This document shows positions 6,572-7,032 of a DNA stretch of 7,032 nt, one piece after another. A program made the translations under genes and the position numbers. The stretch is taken from the NCBI GenBank assembly GCA_003511785.1, contig DOIS01000222.1:597-7628 (forward strand), read 5' to 3'. This stretch comes from Paracoccaceae bacterium. GTDB taxonomy: Bacteria > Pseudomonadota > Alphaproteobacteria > Rhodobacterales > Rhodobacteraceae. The notes beneath the pieces are model-generated. The model worked only from the letters and a program-made list of their open reading frames with translations, ran no database searches and was not told the DNA's origin. Each line of letters begins with the position of its first letter. Within the stretch, counting starts at the first letter, position 1.

Positions 6572-6599
6572 CGGGCCGTCCCCGCGCGGGGGCGGCCCG
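6572..6599 (+). terminator. Strong GC hairpin between binding-protein and permease genes
   Basis: A 12-base stem (6572-6583 with 6588-6599), one T-G wobble at 6579/6592, and a GCGC loop, starting ten bases after the binding-protein stop. No T-run follows, so it is more likely an mRNA-stabilising or partial-attenuation hairpin. Such hairpins often keep binding-protein transcripts in excess over permease transcripts in ABC importer operons; that role here is inferred. Confidence 0.55.
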
Positions 6600-6656
6600 C
6601 CCGAATGGTCCGCGACAGAACGGGCCGCGCAAACAACCTGACCCACGGGGGGCCAT

Positions 6657-7032
6657 ATGGGACTGTTCATCCTGCGCAGAACCGGCGTGATGAGCCTGAC
6701 GGCGCTGTGCCTGACCTTCATCGTGTTCTTTCTGACCAACCTCTATCCCAACCTCGAGAAACTGGCCAAGACGCAGGGCAATTTCCGCATGTCAGACGAG
6801 GCGGTGGCCTCCTGGCTGGGCGACCGGGGATACCTGCAACCGCTGCCGGTGAAATACGGGCAATGGCTGGGCGTGCTGCCGGGCTGGACCACGGCGGTGG
6901 AGGACGGCGTGATCGGGCGCTGCATCGACGGCACCGTGGCGCCCGAGCTGGCGGCCGAGGCGCCGCGTTTCTGCGGCATCATCCAGGGCGACTGGGGCTA
7001 TTCCACAGTCTTCCGCGACGAGGTGTCCGAGA
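6657..7032 (+). CDS. DppB-type ABC transporter permease, N-terminal part (3' end outside window)
   Basis: First permease subunit of the peptide/nickel-class importer, inner membrane; 125 residues are visible. It opens MGLFILRRTGVMSLTALCL, with one transmembrane helix at about 10-29, as in DppB/OppB, followed by a periplasmic segment. The segment includes GYLQPLPVKYGQWLG (58-72) and, after a spacer, GDWGYSTVF (111-119), the counterparts of the LGLDQP...YLRWL and GDLGYS motifs of the family. About 40 residues (72-110), including C89 and C106, separate these motifs, more than in E. coli DppB. The ATG at 6657 has a GGGGGG run (6647-6652) just upstream as a ribosome site. The gene sits 95 bases after the binding-protein gene. 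The remaining helices and the EAA loop are beyond the right edge, so family assignment rests on the N-terminal motifs and context. Confidence 0.85.
   Translation, partial: MGLFILRRTGVMSLTALCLTFIVFFLTNLYPNLEKLAKTQGNFRMSDEAVASWLGDRGYLQPLPVKYGQWLGVLPGWTTAVEDGVIGRCIDGTVAPELAAEAPRFCGIIQGDWGYSTVFRDEVSE

Noticed and set aside
3763..6636. A 957-codon open frame on the minus strand across miaA, the regulator and the binding-protein gene
   Set aside because: It is fully antisense to three well-recognised genes, its product is low-complexity and rich in Ala/Gly/His/Arg/Leu, and it has no recognisable domain. Long antisense frames are expected from the strong G/C third-position bias.
6743..6982. A 79-codon minus-strand frame at the right edge
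   Set aside because: Antisense to the permease, whose N-terminal helix and family motifs are clear on the plus strand.
1..7032. Insertion sequence, prophage, CRISPR, tRNA or defence genes
   Set aside because: No transposase-like frame, terminal inverted repeats, spaced repeat array, cloverleaf or recognisable defence motif was seen by eye on either strand.

Overview
The window is a GC-rich, densely coded stretch of chromosome from an alphaproteobacterium, most likely a member of the Rhodobacteraceae (Roseobacter/Paracoccus/Rhodobacter group). That placement is inferred from the strong G/C third-position bias, the form of the pyruvate carboxylase N-terminus, the HisM-type permease and the style of paired A/T-rich hairpins between genes. 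No sequence search could be run, so genus and species are left open.

Layout, left half (minus strand): the 5' part of a pyruvate carboxylase gene (runs off the left edge, start at 1108), a complete polar amino acid ABC permease (1281-2090), and pyrH for UMP kinase (2155-2901). Two back-to-back hairpins with A/T-rich tips fill the gap between pyrH and the permease. The permease stands alone, with no partner permease, binding protein or ATPase in view, and pyrH is not followed by its usual partner frr.

Layout, right half (plus strand): miaA (3016-3900), divergent from pyrH across a 114-base gap, then an AraC-family regulator (3982-4800). Next come a Tat-exported family-5 (peptide/nickel-type) solute-binding protein (4897-6561) and the 5' end of a DppB-type permease (from 6657, runs off the right edge). 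The last three look like the start of a regulated dipeptide/opine-type ABC importer operon, whose second permease and ATPases should lie beyond the window. A strong GC hairpin sits between the binding protein and permease genes.

The genes fall into two kinds: housekeeping (anaplerotic carboxylation, pyrimidine nucleotide supply, tRNA A37 modification) and nutrient uptake (an orphan amino acid permease and a peptide-type importer with its own regulator). I see no CRISPR array, tRNA, rRNA, insertion sequence, phage gene or toxin/defence system. Most of the window is ordinary; the points worth a second look are the orphan permease in a broken pyrH neighbourhood, the double-hairpin element beside it, and the features of the importer.
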